DNA from: CAVTWY01 sp963738615
GTDB taxonomy: Bacteria > Pseudomonadota > Gammaproteobacteria > Burkholderiales > Burkholderiaceae_C
Assembly (NCBI GenBank): GCA_963738615.1
Contig: CAVTXI010000012.1
Span: 434,001 to 498,000 of the forward strand
DNA: 64,000 nt
Reading direction: 5' to 3'
Shown: piece by piece, positions 27,440 to 37,744 of the stretch
Position numbering within the stretch: the stretch's first letter is position 1
Layout of the letters: every line of letters starts with the position of its first letter
Made by a program: the position numbers and the translations under genes
Notes under the pieces: model-generated
Told to the model about the DNA's origin: nothing
Database searches by the model: none
Seen by the model: only the letters and a program-made list of their open reading frames with translations

Positions 27440-30400
27440 ATGAAACGTTTCTGGAATTTCATCTTCGACGCACGCGTGCTGGGCTTGATCGGCGTGGCGC
27501 TGCTGGTGGCGTTTCTCTTCCTGGGCGCCGACGCGATGAAGATCGGCCTGACCTGGGCCGCGGTCGCGCTGGTCGTGTGCTTCGTGGTCTGGGGCATCGT
27601 CTGGATCGTGCGCAAGTTGCTCGCGCGGCGCAAGGCGCAGTCGCTGGAAAACGCGCTCGACCAAGACGCCGCGTTGGCCGCGCAGAAGGCCACCGCGCAC
27701 AAGAAGGAAGAAGTCGCGGCGCTGCGCACGCGCATGAAGAGTGCGATCGAGACGCTGCGCAGCTCGAAGCTCGGTCAGCTATCCGGTGGCGCCGCGTTGT
27801 ATGAGTTGCCTTGGTACCTCGTGATCGGCAACCCCGCGGCGGGCAAGAGCACCGCCGTGGTGAAGTCCGGCTTGAAGTTCCCGTTCGCCGACGGTGGCGA
27901 CAGCGTCATTCAGGGCATCGGCGGCACGCGCAACTGCGACTGGTTCTTCACCAGCGAAGGCATCCTCGTCGACACCGCGGGCCGCTACTCGGTGCACGAC
28001 GAAGATCGTGACGAATGGCTCGGCTTTCTGGGCCTGCTGAAGAAGCACCGACCGAAAGCCCCGATCAACGGGATCATCATCGTCGCCAGCGTGGCCGACC
28101 TCGCCGGCCAGCGGCCCGAGCAGTCGATCCAACTCGCGAAGAGCCTGCGCCAGCGCGTGCAGGAACTGACCGAGAAGCTCGAGGTCTTCGCGCCGGTGTA
28201 CCTGATGTTCTCGAAGGCCGACCTGATCGCCGGTTTCGCCGAGTTTTTCGAAGACCGCGACCCCGCCGAGCGCGACCGCGTGTGGGGCGCCACCTTCCCC
28301 TACAGCCAACTCGCGCCTGCCGCGGGCGTGGCCGCGTTCGACGAGCGCTTCGACGAACTGGTCAACGGGTTGAAGGAAATGTCGGTTGCGCACATGTCGA
28401 TGCGCCGCGGTGAGACCCTGCCGCCTGGCGTGTTGACGTTCCCGGTCGAGTTCGCGGCATTGAAGCCGGTGTTCCGCGCGTTCGTGAACACGCTCTTCGA
28501 AGAGAACCCCTACCAGTACCGGCCGGTGTTTCGCGGCTTCTACTTCACGAGCTCGGTGCAGACGGGGCAGTCGACGCGCCGCGCCACCGACCGCGTGGCC
28601 GCGACGTTCGGGCTGCAACGTGCGGTCAGCGCCGACGAAGTCACGGGGCTGGTCGTGGCGAACAACGGCTTCTTCCTGCGCGACCTGTTCTCGAAAGTGA
28701 TCTTCGGCGACAAGCATCTGGTGCGCCAGCACGCCAGCCGCAACAAGCTTCAGTTGCGCACGGCAGCTTTCGGCTTGGCGACGGTGACGCTCGCGGTGGC
28801 ACTGGGCGCATGGACCTGGTCCTATGTCGGCAACCGCCAGTTGCTCGACGGCGTGAAGGCCGACCTCGACAAGGTGGTGCGGCTGCAAGCCGAGCGCACC
28901 GAACTGGGCCCGCGCCTCGAGGGCCTGCTGGTGCTGCAAGACCGCATCGAGCAGCTTGCGCGTTGGCGCGAAGAGCGGCCGTGGAGCCTGTCGATGGGCC
29001 TCTACCAGGGCGACACCATCGACCAGCGCCTGCGCGCGGAGTACTTCGCCGGTGTGCGCGCGGTGATGCTCGAGCCGGCGTCGCAGGCCGTCGAGAGCTA
29101 CCTGGGCGAGGTCAACACCAACCCGGCGCGGCTGCGCCCGATGTCACCCGCTGCGACCGACCCGACCAAACCTTCGCCGATATCGAAGCCGGCCACCACC
29201 AGCCGCTTCGTCGACGCGTCGCCCGAAAGCGCCGCCGACGCCTACAACGCGCTCAAGACGTACCTGATGCTCGGCGATCGTTCGGTGATCGACGCGAGCC
29301 ACCTCAACGACCAGCTCACGCGCTTCTGGCGCGGATGGCTCGACGACAACCGCGGCGCGCTGCCACGCGAGCAACTCATGCGCAACGCCGAGCGCTTGAT
29401 CTCGTTCACCACCGCCAACGCCAGCGACCCGCTCTTCCCGGTCATTCAACCCAGGCTCGCCGTGGTCGACCAGACGCGCACCAATCTGCGCGAGCTGGTG
29501 CGCGGCATGAAAGGCGTCGAGCGCGTGTACGCCAACGTGAAAGCGCGCGCGGCCACACGCTACGCGCCGGTCACCGTGGCGAGCCTGCTGAGCGAAGCCA
29601 ATCGCGAGACCGTGGCCGGCAGCTACGCCGTGCCCGGCACCTTCACGCGCGAGGCCTGGGACGGCTACGTCTCGAAGGCCTTCAAGGAAGCTGCGACCAC
29701 CGAACTTCGCAACCGCGACTGGGTGCTGAACGTCGCCGATACCGAAGACCTGACGCTGGTCGGCAGCCCGGACCAGATCCGCAAGACGCTGACCGAGATG
29801 TACAAGACCGAGTACGTGCGCGAGTGGCAGCGCTTCATGCAGGGGCTGAACGTCACCGGCTTCGACAACTTCCAGACCGCGGTGCAGCGCATGAACCGCC
29901 TGGGCGACCCGAAGGACTCGCCGGTTCACGCGCTGATGCAGGCGCTGTTCGACCAGACGTCGTGGGACAACCCATCGATCCTGAACGAACGCCTGGCGAA
30001 GACGCAGAAGGGCTTCGTCGACTGGGTCAAGTCGTCGATCCTGCGCCTGGCGCCGTCGCGCGTGGAGGTGAAGGTCGACGTTAGCCGGCCCCGACGGCGC
30101 GATCCCGATGGGACCGATCGGCCGCGAGTTCGCCGCCGTGCAGCGCATCATGCTCGCGCGCGACGGCAACCCCACGCCGATGACGCAGTACCTGGGGAAC
30201 CTGTCGAAGGTGCGCACGCGTTTCAATCAGCTTGCCACCCAGGGCGACGCAGGCCCCGGCGCGCGCCTGCTGCTGGCATCGACGCTCGACGGCGGCGCTT
30301 CCGAACTGAGCGACGCGCTGCGCCACATCGACGAACAGATGCTGGTCAACATGACCGACAGCGCGAAGGCGTCGATCCGGCCGATTCTGGTTCGCCCGCT

Positions 30401-31328
30401 GATCGAAGCGCTGGCGGTGCTGGTCGAGCCCACCGAGCTCGAAGTCAACCGCGTGTGGGAGGCGCAGGTGCGGGGCCCGTTCGAACGCGCGCTGGCTGCC
30501 AAGTACCCCTTCGATGTGAACTCGCGCGTCGAAGCGTCGGATGGTGAGATCGGCAAGACGTTCGGCCCCGGTGGAACGATCGCGAAGTTCACCGACGAAA
30601 CCCTGGGGCCCCTGGTGAACCGGCGTGGCGACATCCTCGAGCCGCGCCGCTGGGCCGAGGTCGGCATCCGCCTGCGGCCAGCCTACCTCGCAGGCGTGCC
30701 GCAGTGGGTGACACCGGTGGTCGGCGGCGGTGGCGGCGCGATGGCTGCGGGAGGGCCCTTGTCCGCAACGGGTGCAGGACCAAACGCAGGCGCGAACAGT
30801 GAGCAAAGCATCTTCCAGGTGCAGCCGCAAGGCTCGCCGGGCATCAGCGAATTCACGCTCGTGATCGACGGCCAGAGCCTGCGCTACCGCAACGCCGTGC
30901 CCGAGTGGGTCAGCATGGTCTGGCCCAACCCCGCCGGTACGCCGGGCGTGCGCATCAACGCAGTGACCGACGACGGCCAGAGCATCGAGATGCTGAACGA
31001 GCCCGGCACGTCCGGCCTGCAGCGCATGCTCGCAAGCGCGGCACGCACGAAACTCAAGGACGGCACGACGTTGTTGACGTGGACCCAAGGCGCGCACCGG
31101 GTGAACGCGATCTTCCGACTGGTGCGCACGCCCGCGACGATCACGAACGACGCAACGACCAGCGCCAGCGGCCACGCGCCTGTGCCCGCGGTGGGCGGCG
31201 GGCAGAGATTCACCGGCCTGGCGCTGCCCACGCTGGTGGCGGGCCCATCCAACCCCGCCCCCAGCCCGACGGCAACACCGGTGGCGTCCAAAACAAGCGT
31301 GCCGGCCGGCCCGCCAGCGCGTCCGTGA
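27440..31328 (+). CDS. tssM: T6SS membrane core protein TssM (IcmF family; one frameshift)
   Basis: Forms the trans-envelope T6SS channel with TssJ and TssL. Two N-terminal transmembrane helices (about 11-30 and 37-57), a cytoplasmic GTPase-like domain with an intact Walker A (GNPAAGKS, residues 130-137), a third helix near residue 440-465 (TVTLAVALGAWTW), then a large periplasmic part. The last 400 or so residues are in another frame. Dropping one C near 30090 restores DVSGPDGAIPMGPIGREF. The total is about 1296 residues, normal for TssM. tagF follows after 4 nt. Confidence 0.92.
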
Positions 31329-31332
31329 CCCC

Positions 31333-32325
31333 ATGAGCAACGTCATGAACACGCCGCTGCTGTTCTTCGGCAAGGTCCCCGCGCGCGGGGACTTCATCCG
31401 CAGCAACCACGCGCCAGCCTTGATCCAGGTGATCGATCGCTGGATGTCGCGCGGCATCGAGGCGCTGGCCGACGACGCTCGATGGCAGATCGTCTATGAC
31501 CGCGCGCCGCCGATGCGTTTTGCCCAACTCGGCGCGAAGAGCACGCTGGGCATGGCGGGTTACCTGATCGCCAGCCGCGATGCGTCGGGGCGCCGCTATC
31601 CATTGCTGACTGCGGCCCGCCTCGAGGTTGCCGACCCACTCGCCTTCTTCGCGCGAAGCCCGCTGGCGCTGGCGCGCGCATGGCAACGGCTGGAAGCCAC
31701 CGCGATGCGCATCCAAACCACCGCCGACGCTGCGCCGTTGCTGGCCGAACTGGGGCAGACGATGGTCGAGGTCGAGGGGGACGTGCGGGCCTACGACCCA
31801 CCGATGCGCGACTTCCTCGAGCTGCAGTCGGTGCAAGGCCTGGAAGCGATGCTGCGCGAGCAAGGACATGCCGAGCTGAACCTGCGCCAGACGGTGTTGG
31901 GGCTGGGCCTGTTGCTGCAGCCCGTGCTGGCGCAGGGACTGTCGCGGCTCGACAAGGGGCTGGCACTTCCGCTACCAAGCGACGCGCTCTACCGCCCGCT
32001 GGTGGCGTCGCTGTGGCTCGACCTGATCGGCGGCTTCCTGGCGCGCGCCGATTTCGAGCTGGCGCTGTTCATGCCGGCCTCGACCTCCGACAACGGTGCG
32101 ACGCTGCGCTTGGGTTTCGAAGGTTCCGCACCGCGCACACTGCAGGCGATGCTCGACCCGACGGTTGGCGCCGACTACTTCGTCGACATGCGCAACGCCG
32201 ATTGGGTCGATCCGATGATCAACGACCACCACGGTGTGATGAAGCTGTCGAGCTACCTGGCGCAGGGCCACCTGTCGTTGGCGCAGGTCTGCGGTACGTT
32301 CAAGGAAGTTTTTCTCGGAGCCTGA
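31333..32325 (+). CDS. tagF: T6SS-associated protein TagF
   Basis: Cytoplasmic T6SS accessory protein of the TagF (DUF2094) family, a post-translational repressor of T6SS firing in characterised systems. It has 330 residues. The N-terminus carries the typical GKVPARGDFIRSN motif and the RYPLLTAA segment. The C-terminus is an all-helical extension ending in VCGTFKEVFLGA. No PppA/PpkA phosphatase or kinase domain is fused. It lies between tssM and the OmpA gene with 4-nt gaps, so all belong to one operon. Confidence 0.88.
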   Translation: MSNVMNTPLLFFGKVPARGDFIRSNHAPALIQVIDRWMSRGIEALADDARWQIVYDRAPPMRFAQLGAKSTLGMAGYLIASRDASGRRYPLLTAARLEVADPLAFFARSPLALARAWQRLEATAMRIQTTADAAPLLAELGQTMVEVEGDVRAYDPPMRDFLELQSVQGLEAMLREQGHAELNLRQTVLGLGLLLQPVLAQGLSRLDKGLALPLPSDALYRPLVASLWLDLIGGFLARADFELALFMPASTSDNGATLRLGFEGSAPRTLQAMLDPTVGADYFVDMRNADWVDPMINDHHGVMKLSSYLAQGHLSLAQVCGTFKEVFLGA

Positions 32326-32329
32326 AGCC

Positions 32330-33214
32330 ATGCCGAAGCACGATACGAATGCACGTCATCCACGCGAAAGCCAAAGCGCACGTCACGTCGCACGCGCTGC
32401 GCTGACGTGCCTGCTGCTTGGCGCTGCCATGTACGCGAACGCACAGACGGCCGCAGCGCCGCCGGCACGCCAGCCCGCCGGCACACCGGCACGCCAAGTA
32501 CCTGCGGCTCGCGGGACCACCTTCCCGGTGGTCGTCGGTGGTGTGGTGCCCGACGAAGCCACACGCCAGGCGATCCTGGCGAAGGTGCGTCAGGTTTACG
32601 GTGCCGAGCGCGTGGTCGACCAGTTGGGCGTCGGGCCGCTTGTCGCGCCGCCGAACTGGAGCGCGCACGTGCAACGCATGATCGCGCCCGAACTCGAGCG
32701 CGTCAGCCGCGGGCAGATCACGATTCGCGGCAACAACGTCGAGGTGCGCGGTGAGGTTGCGAACGAAGCGTCGCGGCAGGAGGTCGCCAGCCGCATGCTC
32801 ACCGCGATCAACAACCCGACCTACACCGTTCGCAACGGCCTGCGCGTGGCCGCCGCGGGGCAAGACCAGATCGACGCCGCGCTCGCCAACCGCATCGTCG
32901 AATTCGAACCCGCGAGCTTCGAGCTGACCCCCCTGGGACGAACCACACTCGACCGGTTGTTGCCTGTCCTGCACAAGCTGACCGACCGCAACTTCGAGGT
33001 CATCGGCCACACCGACAGCGTCGGCACCCGCGCGACCAACCTCGCGCTGTCGGCGGCACGCGCCGACGCGGTGAAGAACTACCTGATGGCGCGCGGCATT
33101 CGCGAGTCGGCGATCACGACGCTGGGTGCGGGGCCTGACCGGCCGCTCGCCGACAACGAAACGCCCGACGGCCGCGCACGCAACCGGCGGATCGAATTGC
33201 GCGTGGGGCAGTAG
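32330..33214 (+). CDS. T6SS-linked OmpA/BON peptidoglycan-binding protein
   Basis: Probable periplasmic or outer-membrane-attached protein of 294 residues. A signal peptide ends near ANAQT (residues 20-40). A BON-like region (about 100-150: RGQITIRGNNVEVRGEV, EASRQEVASRM) precedes an OmpA C-terminal domain with the peptidoglycan-binding signature (VIGHTDSVGTRATN, then SAARADAVKNYL, and NRRIEL at the end). No lipobox is seen. OmpA-like proteins anchor the T6SS envelope complex to the cell wall. It ends the plus-strand T6SS run. Confidence 0.85.
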   Translation: MPKHDTNARHPRESQSARHVARAALTCLLLGAAMYANAQTAAAPPARQPAGTPARQVPAARGTTFPVVVGGVVPDEATRQAILAKVRQVYGAERVVDQLGVGPLVAPPNWSAHVQRMIAPELERVSRGQITIRGNNVEVRGEVANEASRQEVASRMLTAINNPTYTVRNGLRVAAAGQDQIDAALANRIVEFEPASFELTPLGRTTLDRLLPVLHKLTDRNFEVIGHTDSVGTRATNLALSAARADAVKNYLMARGIRESAITTLGAGPDRPLADNETPDGRARNRRIELRVGQ

Positions 33215-33270
33215 CCGACCGTCGATGTCGTGTCGTCATGCGCGATCACGAGATCTTCACGATCTCGAGG

Positions 33271-34347
33271 TCACTCGCGATCTCGCGCAGGCTCGACGCC
33301 CAGCAGCTCCTCGAGGTGCGCCAGCGCAGCAGGCTCGCGCATGACCGAGCGCAGCCACGTGTGCAGCGGCATGTCGCCCCACTGCGCGGCCTTGTCGGCG
33401 AGGTAGGCGACCGGGCTGTGCGGCTCGGTGCGCCGGAAGAAGTCGGCGACCAGCCGCAGCTGTGCCAGCGCTTGCGCGCGTGTGCCCGGCGCGCCTGATG
33501 CCACACCTGTGGTGCCCATGCCCCGCTCGCCCGTGGTTGCCCCCGCCGACGACGCGTCCGCGGGAAACGCAGGGCCACCGCCGGCCTCGCGCAGCAAGCG
33601 TTCGAACTCGTGCACCGCCAAGTCCAGCGCCTGACGTGCGCCGCCGAAGGCCGGCCCGTCCTGCCCGAGCTCACGGTCGACGATGGTCTCGAGCGATGCC
33701 AACGCGGTGCGCGCACGCCGCGCATGGGCTGCGAGCTCGCCCAGGTTCTGCGCACCCAGTGCACGAGGGCTTCGCAGCACGCGCTCGTCGCGCTCGCGCT
33801 GCGCACGTTGCTGCGGGGTTTCGTTGTCATGGTCCGCAGCGGGCTTGCGCAGACGTGCAGCCTCGAGGTCGGCGAGACCGTAACGTTCTTCGCCTGACTG
33901 CATCACCGGTGCGGCCTTGGTCATCGACTCCACACGACCGAGCAACCAAACCAGACTACCGACGCGAAGATCCCAATCGCCATCTTCGGCACGCGGGTGA
34001 ACGTCGGCCCAATAGCGCGCGCACAGGCCCTCGACCAGTTCCAGCCCATCGGCCAGGCCCGAATGGCCCGACACACGTGCCGACGCGTCGAGCACCCAGC
34101 CGGCGACGCGCAGGTCTTTCGTGCGTTCGCTCAACAGCGTCGAACCGAGCGCGACGACGCCGGGCCAGTCGGCGCGTTTGAGCTCATGCACCCACTCGCC
34201 CTGTGCCAGCGTGGGGTCGTCCTCGCGGCGAAGGTCCTGGATTACGTCGAACGCGGCGTCGAAGCTCAGATCCTCGCCGCATGACGATTGATCGGGCGAC
34301 TCGACAGGCAACGCGGCGAGAAGGTGGTCGAGGTTCATGGTGAACAT
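33271..34347 (-). CDS. tssA: T6SS assembly protein TssA (ImpA N-terminal domain)
   Basis: Caps and coordinates sheath assembly in the T6SS. It has 358 residues from the ATG at 34347 (MFTMNLDHLLAALP); the ATG at 34338 is equally possible. The N-terminal ImpA_N region is clear (CGEDLSFDAAFD, then RVGSLVWLLGRVE). The C-terminal region is short and helical (HSPVAYLADKAAQWGDMPLHTWLRS, a VasL/TssA-like end). It is convergent with the OmpA gene and starts 7 nt after the lysC stop, so it is probably transcribed from the lysC promoter, which is unusual. Confidence 0.88.
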   Translation of the reverse strand: MFTMNLDHLLAALPVESPDQSSCGEDLSFDAAFDVIQDLRREDDPTLAQGEWVHELKRADWPGVVALGSTLLSERTKDLRVAGWVLDASARVSGHSGLADGLELVEGLCARYWADVHPRAEDGDWDLRVGSLVWLLGRVESMTKAAPVMQSGEERYGLADLEAARLRKPAADHDNETPQQRAQRERDERVLRSPRALGAQNLGELAAHARRARTALASLETIVDRELGQDGPAFGGARQALDLAVHEFERLLREAGGGPAFPADASSAGATTGERGMGTTGVASGAPGTRAQALAQLRLVADFFRRTEPHSPVAYLADKAAQWGDMPLHTWLRSVMREPAALAHLEELLGVEPARDRE

Positions 34348-34354
34348 CAGCCGA

Positions 34355-35629
34355 TCAGGCGACGGCCGCCTCGCCATCGAGCCCGAAAGCCTTGTGCAGT
34401 GCGCGCACGGCCAGCTCCATGTACTTCTCGTCGATGACGACGCTGGTCTTGATTTCGCTCGTGGAGATCATCTGGATGTTGATGCCCTCTTCACTCAACA
34501 CGCGGAACATCGTCGCGGCCACGCCGACGTGGCTGCGCATGCCGATACCGACGATGCTGACCTTGCAGATCTTCGGGTCGCCCAGCACCGACGACGCGCC
34601 GGTGGCCGGTGCGACCTTCGACTTCAGCAGGTCGAGCGTGCGCGCGTAGTCGTTGCGGTGGACCGTGAAGCTGAAGTCGGTCTTGCCGTCGTTGGACACG
34701 TTCTGGATGATCACGTCAACGTCGATGTTCGCCTCGGCCACGGCGCCGAGGATGCGGTAGGCGATGCCGGGCTTGTCGGGCACACCCAGCACGGTGATCT
34801 TGGCTTCGTCGCGGTTGAAGGCGATGCCGGATACGACGGCTTGTTCCATGTGTTCGTCTTCCTCGAAAGTGATGAGCGTGCCCGACTGCGATTCTTCGGT
34901 CAGGTCGATGTCCCAGGGCGTGAAGCTCGACAACACGCGCAGCGGCACACGGTACTTGCCGGCAAACTCCACCGAGCGGATCTGAAGCACCTTCGACCCC
35001 AAGCTGGCCATCTCGAGCATCTCTTCGAAGCTGATGGTCTTCAGCCGCTTGGCTTCGGGCACCACGCGCGGGTCGGTGGTGTAGACGCCGTCAACGTCGG
35101 TGTAGATCAGGCACTCATCGGCCTTCAGCGCCGCAGCCACGGCGACAGCCGAGGTGTCGGAACCGCCACGACCCAGCGTGGTGACATGGCCCACGTCGTC
35201 GATGCCTTGGAAGCCGGTGATGACGACGACCTTGCCCGCATTCAGGTCAGCCATCACGCGCTGGTCATCGATGCTCGCGATGCGTGCCTTCGTGTACGCC
35301 GAGTCGGTCTTGATCGGCACCTGCCAGCCCGCGTAGCTCACGGCCTGCATGCCTTCGGCCTGCAACGCCAGCGACAGAAGGCCCACCGACACCTGCTCGC
35401 CCGTCGCCGCGATGGCGTCGAGTTCGCGCATCGTGTGTGGGGTTGGTTTGTCGGGCGAAACCTCCTTCGCCAATGCCAGCAGGCGGTTGGTCTCGCCACT
35501 CATCGCCGAAGGCACCACCACCAACTTGTGCCCCGCCTTCACCCACTTCGCCACACGCTTGGCAACGCTGCGGATGCGCTCGGTCGACCCCATCGAGGTG
35601 CCGCCGTATTTGTGAACGATAAGGGCCAT
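34355..35629 (-). CDS. lysC: aspartate kinase
   Basis: Phosphorylates aspartate, the first step toward lysine, methionine and threonine. It has 424 residues. The kinase domain begins VHKYGGTSMGS and contains TLGRGGSDTSAV and the IYTDVDGVYTTDPR nucleotide/substrate segment. Two ACT domains follow in the C-terminal third (ITVLGVPDKPGIAYRIL, VSIVGIGMRSHVGVAA), implying feedback inhibition by lysine and/or threonine. It is a monofunctional kinase. A sigma70-like promoter lies 48 nt upstream. Together with dapC, dapD and dapE the window covers much of the lysine pathway. Confidence 0.96.
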   Translation of the reverse strand: MALIVHKYGGTSMGSTERIRSVAKRVAKWVKAGHKLVVVPSAMSGETNRLLALAKEVSPDKPTPHTMRELDAIAATGEQVSVGLLSLALQAEGMQAVSYAGWQVPIKTDSAYTKARIASIDDQRVMADLNAGKVVVITGFQGIDDVGHVTTLGRGGSDTSAVAVAAALKADECLIYTDVDGVYTTDPRVVPEAKRLKTISFEEMLEMASLGSKVLQIRSVEFAGKYRVPLRVLSSFTPWDIDLTEESQSGTLITFEEDEHMEQAVVSGIAFNRDEAKITVLGVPDKPGIAYRILGAVAEANIDVDVIIQNVSNDGKTDFSFTVHRNDYARTLDLLKSKVAPATGASSVLGDPKICKVSIVGIGMRSHVGVAATMFRVLSEEGINIQMISTSEIKTSVVIDEKYMELAVRALHKAFGLDGEAAVA

Positions 35630-35676
35630 GGGTGTGGTGATGAGCGCACCGGCGCCAGCGGCCGGCAGGGGCGCGG

Positions 35677-35704
35677 ATTATAGGAACCGCGACCTGCGCG
35701 TCAC
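35677..35704 (-). promoter_or_regulatory. putative sigma70 promoter of lysC
   Basis: On the minus strand a perfect TATAAT (35677-35682) is preceded after 16 nt by GTGACG (35699-35704), a 4/6 match to the -35 box. The -35 overlaps the tilS stop codon, so lysC can be transcribed independently of tilS. The leader is too short for a lysine riboswitch. Confidence 0.6.
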
Positions 35705-36651
35705 GACGCGTCGGCGCGATCCAAGGGGTCGAAGCGCAGGTGCGCGCCGTCGCGACGCACGTGACCGCGGCCGATGCGCAGGTCGATGCCGTGACCGCGG
35801 GTGACGCAGGCAGCAATGACGTCGAGCAATTCAACGAGTTGCGCTTCGCTCGGCGTGGTCGTGTGATGCACGCGCAGCCAGCGTCGCAGCACGTTCGCCT
35901 GACGCACGTGCGTGAGCCGTTGAAGCGCGATGATGTCGGGTGGTTCGCCGACGCGCGCCGCGTCGTCGGCGGCCACTTCGTCGATCAACGCCTGCGCCTG
36001 CGCCGCCAGGCGCGCGCTGCGCGCGAAGGTGTCGCGAAACGCGGGTAGCGCGGCTTCGATCGCCGGCAGCACACGCAGGCGCAGACGGTTGCGCGTGAAG
36101 CGCTCGTCGGCGTTGCTCGGGTCGTCGGCGAAGGGAATGCTGTGCTGGACCAACCAGCCGCGAAGGGCGACGCCCGACACACCGAGCAGCGGCCGCGCGA
36201 AGCGCACGCCGTCGCGCTCGAACGCCGCGCTCATACCCGCTAGACCAGCGATGCCTGCGCCGCGGCTCAGCGCGATCAGCATCGTTTCGACCTGATCGTC
36301 GGCGTGTTGTGCCAGCAGCACCGCGCCCACGCCGTGCTGCTTCGCCAGCGATGACAGCGCCGCATAACGCGACTCGCGTGCCTGCGCCTCGACGCTGGCA
36401 CCCGCGGGCAACGGCACGTCGACGCGCGCAACCACCAGTTGGACCGGCGTGATCGCGCTCAACGAACGACAGAAGTCTTCGGCGTGCGCCACAAAACGAT
36501 CGGCAGCAGGTTGCAGGCCGTGGTGCACGTGGAAAGCGAAGATGGGTTCGATCGGCCGACCTTGATCATGCGCATGGAGCCGCGCAATCTCGACCAGCAG
36601 CGCGGTCGAGTCCGCCCCTGCGCTGTAAGCCACCGCCAGTGGCCCAACCAC
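35701..36651 (-). CDS. tilS: tRNA(Ile)-lysidine synthase
   Basis: Modifies C34 of tRNA-Ile(CAU) to lysidine with ATP so that it reads AUA; essential in bacteria. The PP-loop reads VAYSAGADSTALL (Ala in place of the usual second Gly of SGGxDS). The HHGL motif (FHVHHGLQPAAD) and RNRLRLRVLPAIE are present. GTG at 36651 gives 316 residues, but plausible N-terminal helix sequence continues in frame up to 36735 directly after the accA TAG (LPKALREAKASPALEQL). No ATG, GTG or TTG is seen there, so the true start is unclear. Confidence 0.87.
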   Translation of the reverse strand: MVGPLAVAYSAGADSTALLVEIARLHAHDQGRPIEPIFAFHVHHGLQPAADRFVAHAEDFCRSLSAITPVQLVVARVDVPLPAGASVEAQARESRYAALSSLAKQHGVGAVLLAQHADDQVETMLIALSRGAGIAGLAGMSAAFERDGVRFARPLLGVSGVALRGWLVQHSIPFADDPSNADERFTRNRLRLRVLPAIEAALPAFRDTFARSARLAAQAQALIDEVAADDAARVGEPPDIIALQRLTHVRQANVLRRWLRVHHTTTPSEAQLVELLDVIAACVTRGHGIDLRIGRGHVRRDGAHLRFDPLDRADAS

Positions 36652-36735
36652 CGCCGCGCTCCGAAACCATGCAGCAAGCTGCTCCAGCGCGGGCGACGCC
36701 TTCGCTTCGCGCAGCGCCTTCGGCAGGTCGGCGAT

Positions 36736-37707
36736 CTATCGCTCCTTGGTGTCGGAGAACCGCCCGTAGGACTGCAGCCGGTCGTAGCGCCGCTGCAGCA
36801 ATTCCTTCGGCTTCAGGTCCGACACCTGGCGCAGCGCGTCGTTCAGCGCGCGCTTGAGCGTGGCGCACATCGCCTTCGAATCACGATGCGCGCCGCCGAC
36901 GGGTTCGGAGACGATCTTGTCGACCAGGCCCAGTGCTTTCAGGCGATGCGCGGTGATGCCCAGCGCCTCGGCCGCGTCAGACGCGCGTTCGGCGGTTTTC
37001 CAGAGGATCGACGCACAGCCTTCGGGCGAAATCACCGAGTACACCGCGTACTGAAGCATCAACGACTGGTCGCCGACGCTGATCGCGAGTGCACCTCCCG
37101 AACCACCTTCGCCGATGATCGTCACGATGATCGGCACCTCGAGCTTGGCCATTTCGAAGATGTTGCGGCCGATGGCTTCCGACTGGCCGCGCTCTTCGGC
37201 GCCGATGCCCGGATACGCACCGGGCGTGTCGACGAACGTGAAGACCGGCAACGAGAACTTCTGCGCCGTCTCCATCAGCCGCAGCGCCTTGCGGTAGCCC
37301 TCGGGTCGCGACATGCCGAAGTTGCGCAGCGTGCGCTCTTTCGTGTCGCGGCCCTTCTGGTGGCCCAGCACCATGCAGGCTTGGCCGTTGAAGCGCGCCA
37401 GACCACCAACGATCGACAGGTCATCGGCGTAGGTGCGGTCACCATGCATCTCGTGGAAGTCGGTGAAGATCTCGGCGATGTAGTCGAGCGTGTACGGCCG
37501 CTGTGGGTGGCGTGCGATCTGCGTCACCTGCCACGGCGACAGGCTCGAGTAGATGTCCTTCGTCAATTGCAGGCTCTTCTTGTCGAGCCGGTCGATCTCT
37601 TCGGAGATGTCGACCGCGGACTCGTTCTGCACGTAGCGCAACTCTTCGATCTTGCTTTCCAGTTCGGCGATCGGCTGCTCGAATTCGAGGAAGTGACGCT
37701 TGGTCAT
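36736..37707 (-). CDS. accA: acetyl-CoA carboxylase carboxyltransferase subunit alpha
   Basis: Alpha subunit of the carboxyltransferase that makes malonyl-CoA for fatty acid synthesis; works with AccD, not in this window. It has 323 residues from the ATG at 37707 (MTKRHFLEFEQPIAELE, an exact family start). Conserved segments include VDTPGAYPGIGAEERGQSEA, IIGEGGSGGALAI and SVISPEGCASILWK. The ORF is open further upstream, but that is not family-like. The TAG stop is in the same frame as tilS. Confidence 0.96.
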   Translation of the reverse strand: MTKRHFLEFEQPIAELESKIEELRYVQNESAVDISEEIDRLDKKSLQLTKDIYSSLSPWQVTQIARHPQRPYTLDYIAEIFTDFHEMHGDRTYADDLSIVGGLARFNGQACMVLGHQKGRDTKERTLRNFGMSRPEGYRKALRLMETAQKFSLPVFTFVDTPGAYPGIGAEERGQSEAIGRNIFEMAKLEVPIIVTIIGEGGSGGALAISVGDQSLMLQYAVYSVISPEGCASILWKTAERASDAAEALGITAHRLKALGLVDKIVSEPVGGAHRDSKAMCATLKRALNDALRQVSDLKPKELLQRRYDRLQSYGRFSDTKER

Positions 37708-37744
37708 CGTGCGGGACTCCTGCGGTGCAATCATCGAGTTGGCA

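Noticed and set aside
33249..33267. Hairpin CGAGATC-TTCAC-GATCTCG between the convergent OmpA and tssA genes
   Set aside because: Seven-bp stem without a T-run on either side; too weak to call a terminator.
35630..35676. Lysine riboswitch in the lysC leader
   Set aside because: Only about 48 nt lie between the likely -10 box and the start codon, too short for the element.
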